DNA of 64,000 bases, taken from assembly GCA_012927625.1 (NCBI GenBank), contig JABBOV010000024.1, positions 62,001 through 126,000 on the forward strand. The letters are read 5' to 3'. A program made the translations under genes and the position numbers. This document shows, one piece after another, positions 10,739 through 21,775 of the stretch. The notes beneath the pieces were generated by a model that was not told the origin of the DNA, did no database searches, and worked only from the letters and a program-made list of their open reading frames with translations. The DNA comes from Glaciimonas sp. Lineage in GTDB: Bacteria; Pseudomonadota; Gammaproteobacteria; Burkholderiales; Burkholderiaceae_D. Position 1 is the first letter of the stretch, and each line of letters begins with the position of its first letter.

Positions 10739-11628
10739 TGAATCGTGTAATTTCTTATGTTTTTGTTGGGCTAATTTCTCTTTGGGTTTTATCATCGACG
10801 CTGTTTGTGGTCGACCAAAGACAATTCGCAATTGTATTTGCTCTTGGAGAGGTTAAGCAGGTTATTAAAAAGCCTGGACTATATTTCAAGTTGCCGCCGC
10901 CATTTCAAAACGTTTTGTTTATGGATAACAGGATCCTGACGCTCGACACTCCTGACGCAGATCGTTTCATAACAGCAGAAAAAAAGAATATTCTGGTGGA
11001 TGCATTCGTAAAGTGGCGAATTGTAGATCCAAGGTTATATTTTATTAGCTTTGGAGGTGATGAGCGTAGCTTGCAAGACCGGATGTCCCAGATTGTAAAG
11101 GCGGCACTGAATGAAGAAATTACGAAGCGTACTGTACGAGAGGTAATATCGGGAGAGCGTGGCAAAGTTATGGATGCTATTCATAAAAAAGTAGGTAATG
11201 AAGCAAAAGAAATTGGAGTTGAAGTTGTTGATGTGCGATTGAAAAGAGTCGATTATGTAGAACAAATCAGTAATTCAGTTTACGATCGAATGAAATCCGA
11301 GCGCGCACGGGTAGCTAACCAGTTGCGGTCAACGGGTTTTGCTGAATCGGAGAAGATTCGTGCTGATGCTGATAGGCAACGTACAGTTCTTTTGGCTGAA
11401 GCTTATCGTGATGCGGAAAAAATCAAGGGCGCAGGCGACGCGAAAGCTTCACAAATCTATGCTCAGGCTTTCAGTAAAAGCCCGGAATTCTATAAATTCT
11501 ACCGTAGCCTGGAAGCATATCGTGCTAGCTTCAAAAATCGTAATGATATGATGGTTGTGGATCCAAGTTCTGAATTTTTTAAGTATTTCAAAAACCCAGG
11601 TAGTGCAAGTTCTATGGGGCAAAAGTAA
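10738..11628 (+). CDS. hflC: HflC, FtsH protease modulator
   Basis: HflC is the partner of HflK: an N-terminal membrane anchor (residues 4-22) and an SPFH domain beginning FVVDQRQFAIVFALGEV, followed by a coiled helical region with ADADRQRTVLLAEAYRDAEKI. The HflKC complex forms a large periplasmic cage around FtsH and moderates degradation of membrane proteins. Its ATG overlaps the hflK stop by one base. Length 296 is typical. A rho-independent terminator lies about 95 bases downstream. The small DUF2065 gene often found after hflC is absent here. Confidence 0.95.
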   Translation: MNRVISYVFVGLISLWVLSSTLFVVDQRQFAIVFALGEVKQVIKKPGLYFKLPPPFQNVLFMDNRILTLDTPDADRFITAEKKNILVDAFVKWRIVDPRLYFISFGGDERSLQDRMSQIVKAALNEEITKRTVREVISGERGKVMDAIHKKVGNEAKEIGVEVVDVRLKRVDYVEQISNSVYDRMKSERARVANQLRSTGFAESEKIRADADRQRTVLLAEAYRDAEKIKGAGDAKASQIYAQAFSKSPEFYKFYRSLEAYRASFKNRNDMMVVDPSSEFFKYFKNPGSASSMGQK

Positions 11629-11722
11629 AGCTGAATCCATGATGTTGTTAGTCTGAGAAAATTGCATCACGTTAATGTATATATGCGATTCCATAACTAG
11701 TCATTGGCTGATTGTTATTTTT

Positions 11723-11759
11723 GTGCGAGATTTAAATAGTCTCGCGCATTTTCTTTTTT
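11723..11759 (+). terminator. rho-independent terminator after hflC, upstream of hisZ
   Basis: An 8-bp stem (GTGCGAGA at 11723-11730 with TCTCGCGC at 11740-11747, one G-U pair) encloses a 9-base AT-rich loop and is followed by a T-rich run to 11759. It ends only 16 bases before the hisZ ATG, so it either separates the hfq-hfl transcript from hisZ-purA or acts as an attenuator for partial readthrough. Confidence 0.75.
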
Positions 11760-11775
11760 AAGTATCCTTCCTTTT

Positions 11776-12927
11776 ATGCCTAATTGGCTTCTTCCAGAAC
11801 ACATTGCTGATGTTTTACCATCAGAAGCACGCAAAATCGAAGAATTAAGACGTTCGCTGCTTGATAATTTTCGTCTATATGGCTATGAGCTCGTCATGCC
11901 ACCCTTATTGGAATATATCGAATCTCTTTTGAGTGGAACTGGTCAGGCGATGAATTTGCGAACCTTCAAGTTGGTCGATCAGTTATCAGGTCGGACCATG
12001 GGTGTGCGCGCTGATATTACTACCCAAGTTGCACGTATAGATGCGCATTTACTGAATCGTGCCTCTGTCACTCGACTGTGTTATGCAGGAAGTGTCTTAC
12101 ACACCCGTCCTTCTGGTCTGCATGCAACGCGCGAACCTTTGCAAATTGGTGCTGAATTATTTGGGCATGCCGGACTCGAAGCCGATGCTGAAATTCAAAA
12201 ATTAGTTTTGGCATCTCTCGAACTGGCGGGAATTACACAAGTACGTCTAGATTTATGTCACGTTGATGTATTGCGGGCACTTTTAAAAAATGATGAACGT
12301 GCAATCCAACATGAGGCCGAACTCTTCGCACTGCTTGCTGCAAAGGACATACCTGGATTAATGTCAATCTCAACAGAATTTTCTGTGGTGACACGAAATG
12401 CCTTGTTAGCCTTACCAACTCTTTATGGCGATATTTCGGTAATTGATCGCGCACGAGGCGTTCTACCTTGCTTGCCCAACATATCGCAAGCACTGGATGA
12501 ACTTGATTCTTTGATCGCGCTAGTAGGTGCTGACAATATCACAATTGATTTAGCGGATTTACGCGGGTATCACTACCATAGTGGAATAATGTTTGCAGCT
12601 TACGTTCCAGGTTTACCGAACGCAGTAGCACGCGGTGGCCGATATGACCATGTTGGCGAGGCATTCGGGAGGGCACGGCCGGCTACAGGGTTTTCAATGG
12701 ATTTACGTGAATTGGCGCGATTGTTACCGATGGCGAAGAGAAAGCAAGCGATTTTTGCTCCTTGGAGTGGTGATTATTTTTTAAAGGTTAAAATTGACGA
12801 ACTACGAAAGGCCGGAGAGATAGTCATTCAGGTCTTACCTGGACATGAAAGTGATCAAGACGAATTCGATTGCGATCGGGCTGTTGTTTTAGAAAACGGA
12901 AACTGGATCCTCAAAAAATTAGGTTAA
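11776..12927 (+). CDS. hisZ: ATP phosphoribosyltransferase regulatory subunit HisZ
   Basis: HisZ is a catalytically inactive paralogue of histidyl-tRNA synthetase that joins a short HisG to form the hetero-octameric ATP-PRT, first enzyme of histidine synthesis. The class II synthetase-like fold is visible ([19 protein letters not shown] at the start, [20 protein letters not shown] near residue 275), while the anticodon-binding domain is missing, giving 383 residues instead of about 430. No Shine-Dalgarno is obvious. It sits right after a terminator-like hairpin and four bases before purA, the usual betaproteobacterial arrangement. Confidence 0.93.
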   Translation: MPNWLLPEHIADVLPSEARKIEELRRSLLDNFRLYGYELVMPPLLEYIESLLSGTGQAMNLRTFKLVDQLSGRTMGVRADITTQVARIDAHLLNRASVTRLCYAGSVLHTRPSGLHATREPLQIGAELFGHAGLEADAEIQKLVLASLELAGITQVRLDLCHVDVLRALLKNDERAIQHEAELFALLAAKDIPGLMSISTEFSVVTRNALLALPTLYGDISVIDRARGVLPCLPNISQALDELDSLIALVGADNITIDLADLRGYHYHSGIMFAAYVPGLPNAVARGGRYDHVGEAFGRARPATGFSMDLRELARLLPMAKRKQAIFAPWSGDYFLKVKIDELRKAGEIVIQVLPGHESDQDEFDCDRAVVLENGNWILKKLG

Positions 12928-14247
<1,320 letters not shown>

Positions 14248-14260
14248 AAGGATGCGTAGT

Positions 14261-14797
14261 ATGGCGCTTAATACTGACACAGATCTTTGGGTGTCGTGGG
14301 AGGATTATTATCGTTCCATTGTAAAACTGGCGCAGATCGTACACGAGTCAGGCTGGGAGTTTGATCAAATACTTTGCTTGGCGCGAGGAGGATTGCGGCC
14401 TGGAGATATCTTGTCCCGCATTTTTAATGTCCCTTTGGCTATTCTTTCGACGAGTTCATATCGCGATGAATCTGGGACTCTGCGGGGGGAGTTGGATATT
14501 GCAAAATACATTACCATGGCAAAAGGTGATCTCACAGGCAGGGTTTTGGTTGTTGATGATCTTGTGGATTCGGGCGTTACTCTTGAACGCGTTCAGCGCC
14601 ATCTCCAGCGAAATTTATCTTCGGTTACCGAAGTTAAGTCTGCGGTAATTTGGTGTAAGGCATGCTCATCAATACGACCAAATTTTTATCTCGATTATCT
14701 AGAAACAAACCCTTGGATACATCAACCTTTTGAAGATTATGATGGTTTGCAACCTTATCAACTATCGGCCTGGCTTAAGAAAGGCGAGGGCAAGTGA
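14261..14797 (+). CDS. phosphoribosyltransferase (hypoxanthine PRT-like)
   Basis: A type I phosphoribosyltransferase fold is recognisable: the PRPP-binding signature VLVVDDLVDSGVTL lies near residue 102, with an earlier CLARGGLRPGDIL loop near residue 35. Proteins of this group (COG2236) act on hypoxanthine, xanthine or guanine, but the exact base cannot be read from the sequence. I chose the ATG at 14261 because AAAAGG ends nine bases before it; an upstream ATG at 14252 abuts the same site. It lies 13 bases after purA, which suggests a purine salvage role. A hairpin terminator follows. Confidence 0.85.
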   Translation: MALNTDTDLWVSWEDYYRSIVKLAQIVHESGWEFDQILCLARGGLRPGDILSRIFNVPLAILSTSSYRDESGTLRGELDIAKYITMAKGDLTGRVLVVDDLVDSGVTLERVQRHLQRNLSSVTEVKSAVIWCKACSSIRPNFYLDYLETNPWIHQPFEDYDGLQPYQLSAWLKKGEGK

Positions 14798-14837
14798 TCA
14801 CCACTTTTTGCAAGACATAATTATGGAGTGCAGAGCC

Positions 14838-14866
14838 AATAAACCCTCAGTAACTGATGGTTTATT
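14838..14866 (+). terminator. hairpin terminator of the hisZ-purA operon
   Basis: AATAAACC and TCAG pair with CTGA and GGTTTATT around a TAA loop, interrupted by one C/T mismatch, giving a 12-bp stem. The 3' arm is T-rich, but the run after it is short, so termination may be incomplete. Confidence 0.6.
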
Positions 14867-14991
14867 TGCTTATGGCAAAACGATTACGAAAACGAAATTC
14901 TAGATATTTTTGAACGAACCTAGTCTTGGTTAACATCCACTATTGAGATTTCAAAAATAAAAAATCTGTAAAGGCTTGGTTATTTCAGACG

Positions 14992-15022
14992 AAAAAAACC
15001 ACTGATTTCTCAATGGTTTTTA
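14992..15022 (-). terminator. terminator of tRNA-Leu
   Basis: Immediately downstream of the tRNA on the - strand, AAAAACCATTGA pairs with TCAGTGGTTTTT with one mismatch and a short GAAA loop, and the 3' arm ends in a run of seven Ts. This fits intrinsic termination of the tRNA transcript. Confidence 0.7.
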
Positions 15023-15027
15023 ATTTT

Positions 15028-15112
15028 TGGTGCCCACGGAGGGACTCGAACCCCCACACCCTAAGGCACATGGACCTGAACCATGCGCGTCTACCAATTC
15101 CGCCACGTGGGC
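15028..15112 (-). tRNA. tRNA-Leu (anticodon CAG)
   Basis: On the - strand an 85-base cloverleaf can be drawn. The acceptor stem pairs GCCCACG with CGTGGGC, the discriminator base is A and CCA is encoded. The D arm contains AATTGGTAGACGCG. The anticodon loop TTCAGGT gives CAG, reading CUG leucine codons. The T arm contains GGTTCGAGTCC. A long variable arm (TGCCTTAGGGTG) marks it as class II, as expected for leucine. It is antisense to, and lies between, the purA and rnr transcription units. Confidence 0.95.
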
Positions 15113-15397
15113 ACTGCTACTGTTACTACCTTGTTTAACGCAAGATAAAAATACGGTGTTTCTGTTCTCGCCCTTATAAATAAAGACTCAATCCATATTT
15201 AGTTTCATCTGCTAGTATATGTACGCTACAGATTATTTTAATATTGACTGCCCACGAAAGAGTGGAATTATAAAGGAATGAGATCAGAAGTCAACATCTT
15301 AAACCATATAGTTTCTTTAGGCTTGCACTGGTTAGGACAATTTCTCTGCCTCCGTTACACTACTGCATATTGTTACTAAAACTTACTTACAGATCCT
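15113..15397 (+). promoter_or_regulatory. intergenic region upstream of rnr with weak promoter candidate
   Basis: The region between the tRNA 5' end and rnr must hold the tRNA promoter (- strand) and the rnr promoter (+ strand). The best rnr candidate is TTGACT at 15244-15249 with TATAAA at 15269-15274, spacing 19, which is longer than ideal. I could not find a convincing - strand promoter for the tRNA. No open reading frame is supported. Confidence 0.3.
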
Positions 15398-17830
15398 TTG
15401 AACCAATTCCCCTACATTATTCCTAGCCGAGAAGATATTCTCGGTATTTTGCGTTTAACCAGCGTGCCCCAGGACGCGCAATCGATAGCATTTTCTCTTA
15501 GTGTCAAATCAGATGAGATTGATGGTTTGATTCGACGCTTGAAAGCGATGGATCGCGATGGTCAGATCAAACCCGACCAGAACGGTTGTTATCAATTGGC
15601 AAATCAAACCAGTTTTATTTTAGGTAGGGTCAGTGGTCATCGCGACGGCTATGGATTCCTGATTCCTGAAGATGGCAGTGCAGATATTTTTCTTTCTGAA
15701 AAAGAGATGCAGAAAGTACTGAATGGTGATCGTGTTCAGGCAAGAGTTGTTGGCACCGATAGGCGCGGCCGACCTGAGGGCAGTATTGTTGAGGTAGTTG
15801 AGCGATCAAACGACTATATCATCGGACGTTTATTGAATGAAAATGGTGTCTGGATTGTGGTACCGGAAGACCAGCGCATCGGGCAGGATATTTTACTCAC
15901 CGGTTCGTTAGGCAAGGCAAAATCCGGCCAAATCGTTAATGTGAAATTAACCGAACAGCCATCACGTTATTCTCAGCCAGCAGGCAAGATAATGGAAGTA
16001 TTGGGCGACATTGACGATCCAGGGATGGAAATCGAGATCGCCGTGCGAAAGTATGGCGTGCCGCATGTATTTTCTGAGGCTGCCTCCAAGTTGGCTGCCA
16101 AACTTCCGGCTGAGGTGATGGCAGTAGATTTTGCGGACCGAATAGATTTACGCGATATACCATTAGTAACAATTGATGGCGAAGATGCACGAGATTTCGA
16201 TGATGCCGTTTATTGTGAGCCTGTCAAGATAGGCCGCAGCAATGGCTTTCGTTTAATCGTTGCTATCGCCGATGTCAGTCATTACGTAAAGCCAAATGAT
16301 GCGTTGGATAAGAATGCACTGGAGCGTAGCACTTCGGTTTATTTTCCACGACGTGTCATACCGATGCTGCCTGAAAAATTATCGAATGGCCTTTGCTCAC
16401 TGAATCCAAATCTAGATCGATTGACACTGGTGTGCGATCTGGTGGTCAGCACGCAAGGTGAAATAAAGTCATATCAATTTTATCCTGCAGTCATACATTC
16501 CGCGGCGCGATTTACTTATACAGAAGTAGCCGAAATTCTAGCTGATAGCAATGGCTTGGCAGCTTCCAAGCGTCAGTCGTTAGTGCCGTACCTATCGAAC
16601 TTAAATGCCATTTATCACGCTTTACTGCAGGCGCGTAAAGCGCGTGGTGCCATCGACTTTGAAACTACTGAAACCTACATTGTATGTAACCCGGCCGGAA
16701 AAATTGAAAAAATAATTCCGCGCACTCGAAATGATGCTCACAAGATCATTGAGGAATGTATGCTGGCAGCAAATGTTTGTGCTGCCGATTTATTGCAACG
16801 GCATAAACACGCTGGCACATACCGTATTCATGCCGGACCCACAGAAGAAAAACTGAATCAGCTTAGGACGTTTCTCAAACAGGCGGGTTTGTCCTTAGGC
16901 GGCGGTGACAGCCCTTCGTCTGGCGATTACTCCGATTTGATGAATAAGATCAAACTGCGCCCGGATGCTGCTTTATTGCAAACGATGTTATTGCGCTCAA
17001 TGCAACAAGCTGTCTATAGCCCAGACAATATTGGGCATTTTGGTTTGGCCTATGAGGCTTATGCTCACTTTACTAGCCCCATACGCCGTTACCCGGATCT
17101 GTTGACGCATCGTGTGATCAAGGCAATCATTCAGGGAAAACGATATGAGCCTAATGGGATTGATGTCAGTTTGTTGAACACGACCCTGTCTACATCCACT
17201 AGGCGACAACAGGTTAAGGATAAGGCACAGGGCAAAATGAAGCCGGAAGCCAATCTTACGATCTGGGATGCGCTGGGCGTTCATTGTTCTGCAAATGAAC
17301 GCCGTGCAGATGAGGCGTCACGCGATGTGGAAGCTTGGCTGAAATGTTATTTCATGCGGGACAAGTTAGGCGAAGAATTTACCGGCACGATTTCCGGGGT
17401 GACGACCTTTGGTATTTTTGTGCAATTAGATGCGCTTTATATTGAGGGGTTGGTTCATATCACTGAGCTAGGCACAGATTACTTCAAATATGATGAGGCC
17501 CGGCACGAATTACGTGGCGAGCGTACCGGCAAGCGGTATCAATTAACCGACCGTGTAACCGTGCAGATTAGCCGTGTCGATATTGACGCACGTAAGATTG
17601 ACTTGCGCCTTGTAAGCGAACTTGGTGCGGAAAATACAGTTAAGGATGGTGTGCGCCATATAAGTGCAAAAGCATCCTCTGGCAAGAAAAGTAAGACTAA
17701 TTTAGACAGAAACAAGATACTTGCGGGGCCAGAACAAACTCCCAAGTCAAAATCCGTCAAGTATGCGGCGGCACCTGTAAAGGCACGCTTACCAAAAACA
17801 GCCACTAAAGCAGTCAAAAAGAAGCGATAA
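15398..17830 (+). CDS. rnr: ribonuclease R
   Basis: RNase R is a processive 3'-5' exoribonuclease that degrades structured RNA. Domains in order: an N-terminal winged-helix (residues 10-60), cold-shock-like OB domains (about 70-240), the RNB catalytic domain (about 260-600) with [15 protein letters not shown] supplying the metal-binding aspartates, an S1 domain (about 645-730), and a lysine-rich tail. The only usable start is TTG at 15398: an in-frame stop lies seven codons upstream and there is no ATG, and the Shine-Dalgarno is weak, so initiation may be poor. rlmB follows by two bases. Confidence 0.95.
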   Translation: MNQFPYIIPSREDILGILRLTSVPQDAQSIAFSLSVKSDEIDGLIRRLKAMDRDGQIKPDQNGCYQLANQTSFILGRVSGHRDGYGFLIPEDGSADIFLSEKEMQKVLNGDRVQARVVGTDRRGRPEGSIVEVVERSNDYIIGRLLNENGVWIVVPEDQRIGQDILLTGSLGKAKSGQIVNVKLTEQPSRYSQPAGKIMEVLGDIDDPGMEIEIAVRKYGVPHVFSEAASKLAAKLPAEVMAVDFADRIDLRDIPLVTIDGEDARDFDDAVYCEPVKIGRSNGFRLIVAIADVSHYVKPNDALDKNALERSTSVYFPRRVIPMLPEKLSNGLCSLNPNLDRLTLVCDLVVSTQGEIKSYQFYPAVIHSAARFTYTEVAEILADSNGLAASKRQSLVPYLSNLNAIYHALLQARKARGAIDFETTETYIVCNPAGKIEKIIPRTRNDAHKIIEECMLAANVCAADLLQRHKHAGTYRIHAGPTEEKLNQLRTFLKQAGLSLGGGDSPSSGDYSDLMNKIKLRPDAALLQTMLLRSMQQAVYSPDNIGHFGLAYEAYAHFTSPIRRYPDLLTHRVIKAIIQGKRYEPNGIDVSLLNTTLSTSTRRQQVKDKAQGKMKPEANLTIWDALGVHCSANERRADEASRDVEAWLKCYFMRDKLGEEFTGTISGVTTFGIFVQLDALYIEGLVHITELGTDYFKYDEARHELRGERTGKRYQLTDRVTVQISRVDIDARKIDLRLVSELGAENTVKDGVRHISAKASSGKKSKTNLDRNKILAGPEQTPKSKSVKYAAAPVKARLPKTATKAVKKKR

Positions 17831-17832
17831 CA

Positions 17833-18573
17833 ATGAAGAGTAAAATTATTTTCGGTTTTCATGCCGTAACAGCGCGTTTGCGGCATGATGCCTCCTCGGT
17901 TGAAGAGATTTATATTGACTCTGCTCGTCACGACAGGCGCATGCAGGAACTGATCCGCGCCGCTGAAGCTGTCAAGGTGCACATTATCCAAGCCGATGAT
18001 CAGCGCTTGAGCAATATCGTCGGTACGCGCCGGCACCAGGGTGTGGTGGCCAAGGCCGGCGAGCTTTCCTTGGCGCGCAATCTGGATGAATTACTAGATG
18101 CAATCGTCGGGCCTCCTTTGCTCTTGATATTGGACGGGATTACAGACCCGCATAATCTGGGCGCTTGTTTGCGGGTGGCGGATGGTGCCGGTGCACATGC
18201 CGTTATCGCTCCCAAGGATCGTGCTGTTGGGCTCAACGCTACAGCGGCTAAAGTGGCCAGCGGCGCGGCAGAAACAGTACCTTATATTACCGTGACCAAT
18301 TTAGCCCGCACCATGCGGGATCTTAAAGATCGTGATATTTGGTTAATCGGCACCACTGAGGACGCAGAAAAAACCATTTACCAGGGAAATTTCTCCGGCC
18401 CCGCAGCACTTGTGATGGGGTCGGAAGGAGAAGGCATGCGTCGCTTGACTCGCGAGACATGTGATGTGCTGGTGAGTGTCCCGATGTTTGGCTCGGTAGA
18501 GAGTCTTAATGTCTCGGTTGCTTCAGGTATTTGCCTGTACGAAGCTCGTCGCCAGCGAATCGCTACAATCTAA
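17833..18573 (+). CDS. rlmB: 23S rRNA (guanosine-2'-O)-methyltransferase RlmB
   Basis: RlmB methylates the ribose of G2251 in 23S rRNA. It is a SpoU/TrmH-family protein: an N-terminal substrate-binding domain (residues 1-80, [13 protein letters not shown]), then the knotted SPOUT domain with motif 1 [19 protein letters not shown], motif 2 [12 protein letters not shown] and motif 3 [19 protein letters not shown]. The length of 246 residues is standard. rnr-rlmB is the conserved order, also found in E. coli. Confidence 0.95.
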   Translation: MKSKIIFGFHAVTARLRHDASSVEEIYIDSARHDRRMQELIRAAEAVKVHIIQADDQRLSNIVGTRRHQGVVAKAGELSLARNLDELLDAIVGPPLLLILDGITDPHNLGACLRVADGAGAHAVIAPKDRAVGLNATAAKVASGAAETVPYITVTNLARTMRDLKDRDIWLIGTTEDAEKTIYQGNFSGPAALVMGSEGEGMRRLTRETCDVLVSVPMFGSVESLNVSVASGICLYEARRQRIATI

Positions 18574-18714
18574 GCTTCGAAACAGGGCATAAATTCAATT
18601 CCAGCTTTGGACAAGAGGTATTCAGTCTTTCGGTTGTGAATTCGCCATCTGATGGTTCGGAAAATCTTCTCCTTAAACGTTATATCGCGTTTTCGCCTAC
18701 GTATTTCTATTTTT

Positions 18715-19464
18715 ATGTTCAGCAACCTTCGAGAAGATATTCGCAATATTATTGCGCACGACCCAGCGGCACGCAATGCTTGGGAGGTTGTGACTTGCTA
18801 TCCAGGCCTGCATGCAATCGTTGCACATGGTTGGGCGCGCTGGTGCTGGACGCATGATCTGAAATGGCTAGGACGCTTTATATCGCATATCGCACGCATT
18901 TTCACCGGTGTCGAAATTCACCCCGGAGCTATTATCGGGCGCCGCGTTTTCATTGATCACGGCTTTGGTGTGGTGATCGGTGAAACAGCCGAAATCGGTG
19001 ACGATTGCACTATTTATCAAGGAGTTACGCTTGGCGGGACTTCGCTATACAAGGGCATCAAGCGCCATCCAACCCTTGAACGGGGTGCCATTATTGGTGC
19101 AGGCGCGCAAGTCCTGGGCAATTTTACTGTAGGCGAAAATGCCAAGGTAGGCTCGAATGCCGTCGTAGTGAAGGCAATACCGGCGGGCGCAACGGCGGTT
19201 GGCAACCCTGCTCGCATCATTGAAAAAAGCGTGCCGGAGTCCAAGGAAGAGTCGGCAGCTCGCATGTTTGCTGCATATGGTATTACGCCGGATGGGGATG
19301 ACCCCCTATCTAAGGCGCTGCATGGATTAATTAACAATGCGGCAGCGCAAGAACACCAGATCGAGAAGATGATGGCAGCGCTGAAGTCCGCCGGGATTGC
19401 GTGCGATAGTGCTCCCGATTCAGAAAAATTCAATCCAGATCAAATGAACAAACTAGTGGAGTGA
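18715..19464 (+). CDS. cysE: serine O-acetyltransferase
   Basis: CysE makes O-acetylserine, the carbon acceptor for sulfide in cysteine synthesis. The left-handed parallel beta-helix is evident from hexapeptide repeats: IHPGAIIGRRVFIDHGFGVV, then IGETAEIGDDCTIYQGVTLGG and IGAGAQVLGNFTVG. The catalytic histidine lies in IDHGFG. I chose ATG 18715 (MFSNLREDI) because it matches the usual N-terminus; a longer reading from 18652 adds a non-conserved leader. The C-terminal 70 residues after the beta-helix are a helical extension. It supplies the pathway served by the cys operon about 17 kb away. Confidence 0.94.
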   Translation: MFSNLREDIRNIIAHDPAARNAWEVVTCYPGLHAIVAHGWARWCWTHDLKWLGRFISHIARIFTGVEIHPGAIIGRRVFIDHGFGVVIGETAEIGDDCTIYQGVTLGGTSLYKGIKRHPTLERGAIIGAGAQVLGNFTVGENAKVGSNAVVVKAIPAGATAVGNPARIIEKSVPESKEESAARMFAAYGITPDGDDPLSKALHGLINNAAAQEHQIEKMMAALKSAGIACDSAPDSEKFNPDQMNKLVE

Positions 19465-19474
19465 GGGTGCCAAA

Positions 19475-20188
19475 TTGGACACGCAATTAAATACTTACAG
19501 TGCGGCCGAAAGGACTCCTGACGCTGCCCATTTGCTGGATGTTTTCGAAATCAGAGTGTTGGCTGTTCTGGCTGAAAAGGAGGCGCTAACCCCGGACAAT
19601 TACCCGTTATCGCTCAATGCATTAGTCAATGGCTGCAATCAACTCTCGAGCCGCGATCCAGTAATGTCTATTTCCGAGAGCTTAGTGCAAGATATTTTGC
19701 AGCGTCTGATGCAAAGGAAATTTGTGGCAGAGGTACGGCAAGCAGGTGCGCGGGTGTCGAAATATGAACATCGCTTGCGTATGGTATGGCTGCTGGAGCA
19801 AAACAAGCTGGCAATCCTTACCCAACTGATGTTGCGCGGAATTCAAACTGCCGGTGAAATCCGCGCCCGGTGTGCACGGCACTATGATTTTTCCACGATT
19901 GCCGAAGTTGAGTCAGGATTGCAGTTTCTGATGGATAAGTTCCCGCCTCTGGTCGCCTGTCTGCCTAAAGTGCCCGGTACCAAAGAATCTCGCTATGCAC
20001 ATTTGCTGTCCGGCGAAGACGTTTTAACGCGTCAAGAAACTGCAGCTGGTTTTGTCTCGGGAGGTGTGATCGTCGATTCATCGCGGCATGATCGTGTTGG
20101 ACTTCTGGAGGAGGAAGTGGTGCGTCTACGTCGCGAGGTCGACTGGCTGACCGAGCAGTTTGAGGCTTTCAGGAAACAATTTGATTGA
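19475..20188 (+). CDS. yceH: YceH-family DUF480 protein
   Basis: A 237-residue protein of the YceH/DUF480 family, which consists of two tandem winged-helix domains. The family signature is clear: EIRVLAVLAEKEALTPDNYPL, then LNALVNGCNQLSSRDPV. The second domain contains RGIQTAGEIRARCARH. Its role is not established. The start is a TTG, since a TGAGGG Shine-Dalgarno at 19462-19467 sits seven bases before it and no ATG is in frame. A short coiled coil (LLEEEVVRLRREVDWLTEQF) ends the protein. It is 10 bases downstream of cysE and convergent with pepA. Confidence 0.88.
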   Translation: MDTQLNTYSAAERTPDAAHLLDVFEIRVLAVLAEKEALTPDNYPLSLNALVNGCNQLSSRDPVMSISESLVQDILQRLMQRKFVAEVRQAGARVSKYEHRLRMVWLLEQNKLAILTQLMLRGIQTAGEIRARCARHYDFSTIAEVESGLQFLMDKFPPLVACLPKVPGTKESRYAHLLSGEDVLTRQETAAGFVSGGVIVDSSRHDRVGLLEEEVVRLRREVDWLTEQFEAFRKQFD

Positions 20189-20226
20189 TGCAGGATAGTG
20201 GGGCCCACTTTAATTCCGCGCAGGTT

Positions 20227-21729
20227 CTATTGTGCCCGGTTGATGAGAAAAGCAGTCAGCAGCGATACCGGACGCCCGGTTGCGCCTTTGATAGCTCCAG
20301 ATTTCCACGCGGTGCCAGCGATGTCCAGATGGGCCCAAGTGTATTGTCTGGTGAATCGTTCCAAGAAGCAGGCGGCTGTAATGCTGCCACCTGCCGAGCC
20401 ACCGATGTTGGCGATGTCGGCAAAATTCGACTTAAGTTGTTCCTGATAGCTGTCTTCGATCGGCATACGCCAGGCGGTGTCGCCAGTGGCGCGGCCAGCG
20501 GCCAGCAATTCGTTGGCAAGAGTGTCGTGCGCGGCGTCGTGACGGGTAAACAGGCCGGAGTTATGGTGGCCCAGCGCTGTGATACAGGCCCCTGTCAGGG
20601 TTGCGATGTCGACTACGGCAGCCGGTTTGAAGCGCTCGGCGTAGGTTAGCGCGTCGCACAGTACCAGGCGGCCTTCGGCGTCGGTATTCAAGACTTCAAT
20701 GGTTTGGCCGGACATCGATGTCACAATGTCGCCTGGTTTGGTGGCGCGCCCCGATGGCATGTTTTCACAGGTCGGGATGATCCCGATCACGTTGAGTTTC
20801 AAGTTCATTTCGCCGATTGCACGGAAAGTGCCAAGCACCGATGCGGCACCGCACATGTCGTACTTCATCTCATCCATGCCGAGGCCGGGCTTGAGCGAAA
20901 TCCCGCCCGTGTCGAACGTGATGCCTTTGCCCACCAGTACTGTTGGCGCGTCCTTCGCCTTGCCGCCCATGTGCTTGAGGACGATGAATTTTGGCGGCTC
21001 TTCGCTGCCGTTGGTAACCGACAGAAAGCTGCCCATCTTGAGCGCCTGCAATTGTTTGTGGTCGAGCACTTCGATGCCGAACTTGTAATCCTTGGCGAGT
21101 TTTTTGGCAGTGTTGGCCAGATAAGTTGGAGTGCAGACGTTGGCCGACAGATTACCAAGATGCTTGGTCAGATCGATTCCGTTAGCCAGAGCCAAGCTCT
21201 GCGCTAATGCTTGTTTTGCTTCAGTTGCAGCGGCGGCGTCGATGACAAAGGCAATTTTCTTGACGCCGCCTTGGGCTGCTTCCGGTTTGCTTTTCTGACT
21301 ATCGCAACGATAAGCATTTTCACGCACCGCCAGCGTGGCGCAGCGAATCGTCCGGGCAATATCACGGTCTTTAACCGCGTCCAGCGGCAAGGCGATCAGC
21401 GCATCGCCAGCGCCGAGGGTAGCGAATGCGCGCGCGGTTGCTTGTGCCGCTAGTGTGAAATTCTTGTCGCTGACAGTTTCATCAGGGCCCAGGCCGACTA
21501 GCAAAACTCTGGCTGCGCTCACGCCCTCAAGAGCGCGCAACAATAAGGTGGAACCGGCCTTGCCGCTGATGTCGCCGGATTTCATTGCAGCGCTGATTGC
21601 GCCCTTTTGGTCAAGAGCCTGTGCTGCTGGGGTCAGCTGCCTGTTTTCATACACGCCAACTGCGATGCAGCCGGTTTTGGCACTGTCGAGAGTGTTTTTT
21701 GTATCGATTGTTTTTATGCTAAAGTCCAC
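20227..21729 (-). CDS. pepA: leucyl aminopeptidase (M17)
   Basis: PepA is a hexameric two-zinc cytosolic aminopeptidase; in some bacteria it also acts as a DNA-binding architectural protein. The M17 active site is intact: [17 protein letters not shown], then [11 protein letters not shown], and the signature [14 protein letters not shown]. The length of 500 residues is typical. It starts with GTG behind AGAGGA. A TATAAT on the - strand at 21762-21767 could be its -10 box, though no good -35 was found. It diverges from lptF, a common arrangement in proteobacteria. Confidence 0.96.
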   Translation of the reverse strand: MDFSIKTIDTKNTLDSAKTGCIAVGVYENRQLTPAAQALDQKGAISAAMKSGDISGKAGSTLLLRALEGVSAARVLLVGLGPDETVSDKNFTLAAQATARAFATLGAGDALIALPLDAVKDRDIARTIRCATLAVRENAYRCDSQKSKPEAAQGGVKKIAFVIDAAAATEAKQALAQSLALANGIDLTKHLGNLSANVCTPTYLANTAKKLAKDYKFGIEVLDHKQLQALKMGSFLSVTNGSEEPPKFIVLKHMGGKAKDAPTVLVGKGITFDTGGISLKPGLGMDEMKYDMCGAASVLGTFRAIGEMNLKLNVIGIIPTCENMPSGRATKPGDIVTSMSGQTIEVLNTDAEGRLVLCDALTYAERFKPAAVVDIATLTGACITALGHHNSGLFTRHDAAHDTLANELLAAGRATGDTAWRMPIEDSYQEQLKSNFADIANIGGSAGGSITAACFLERFTRQYTWAHLDIAGTAWKSGAIKGATGRPVSLLTAFLINRAQ

Positions 21730-21775
21730 GGCTAATTCCTCTGTACTTTGATCAACTTTTAATTATAGTCTCCGA

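Noticed and set aside
20185-20649. 154-codon + strand frame after yceH
   Set aside because: It is antisense to the conserved C-terminus of pepA.
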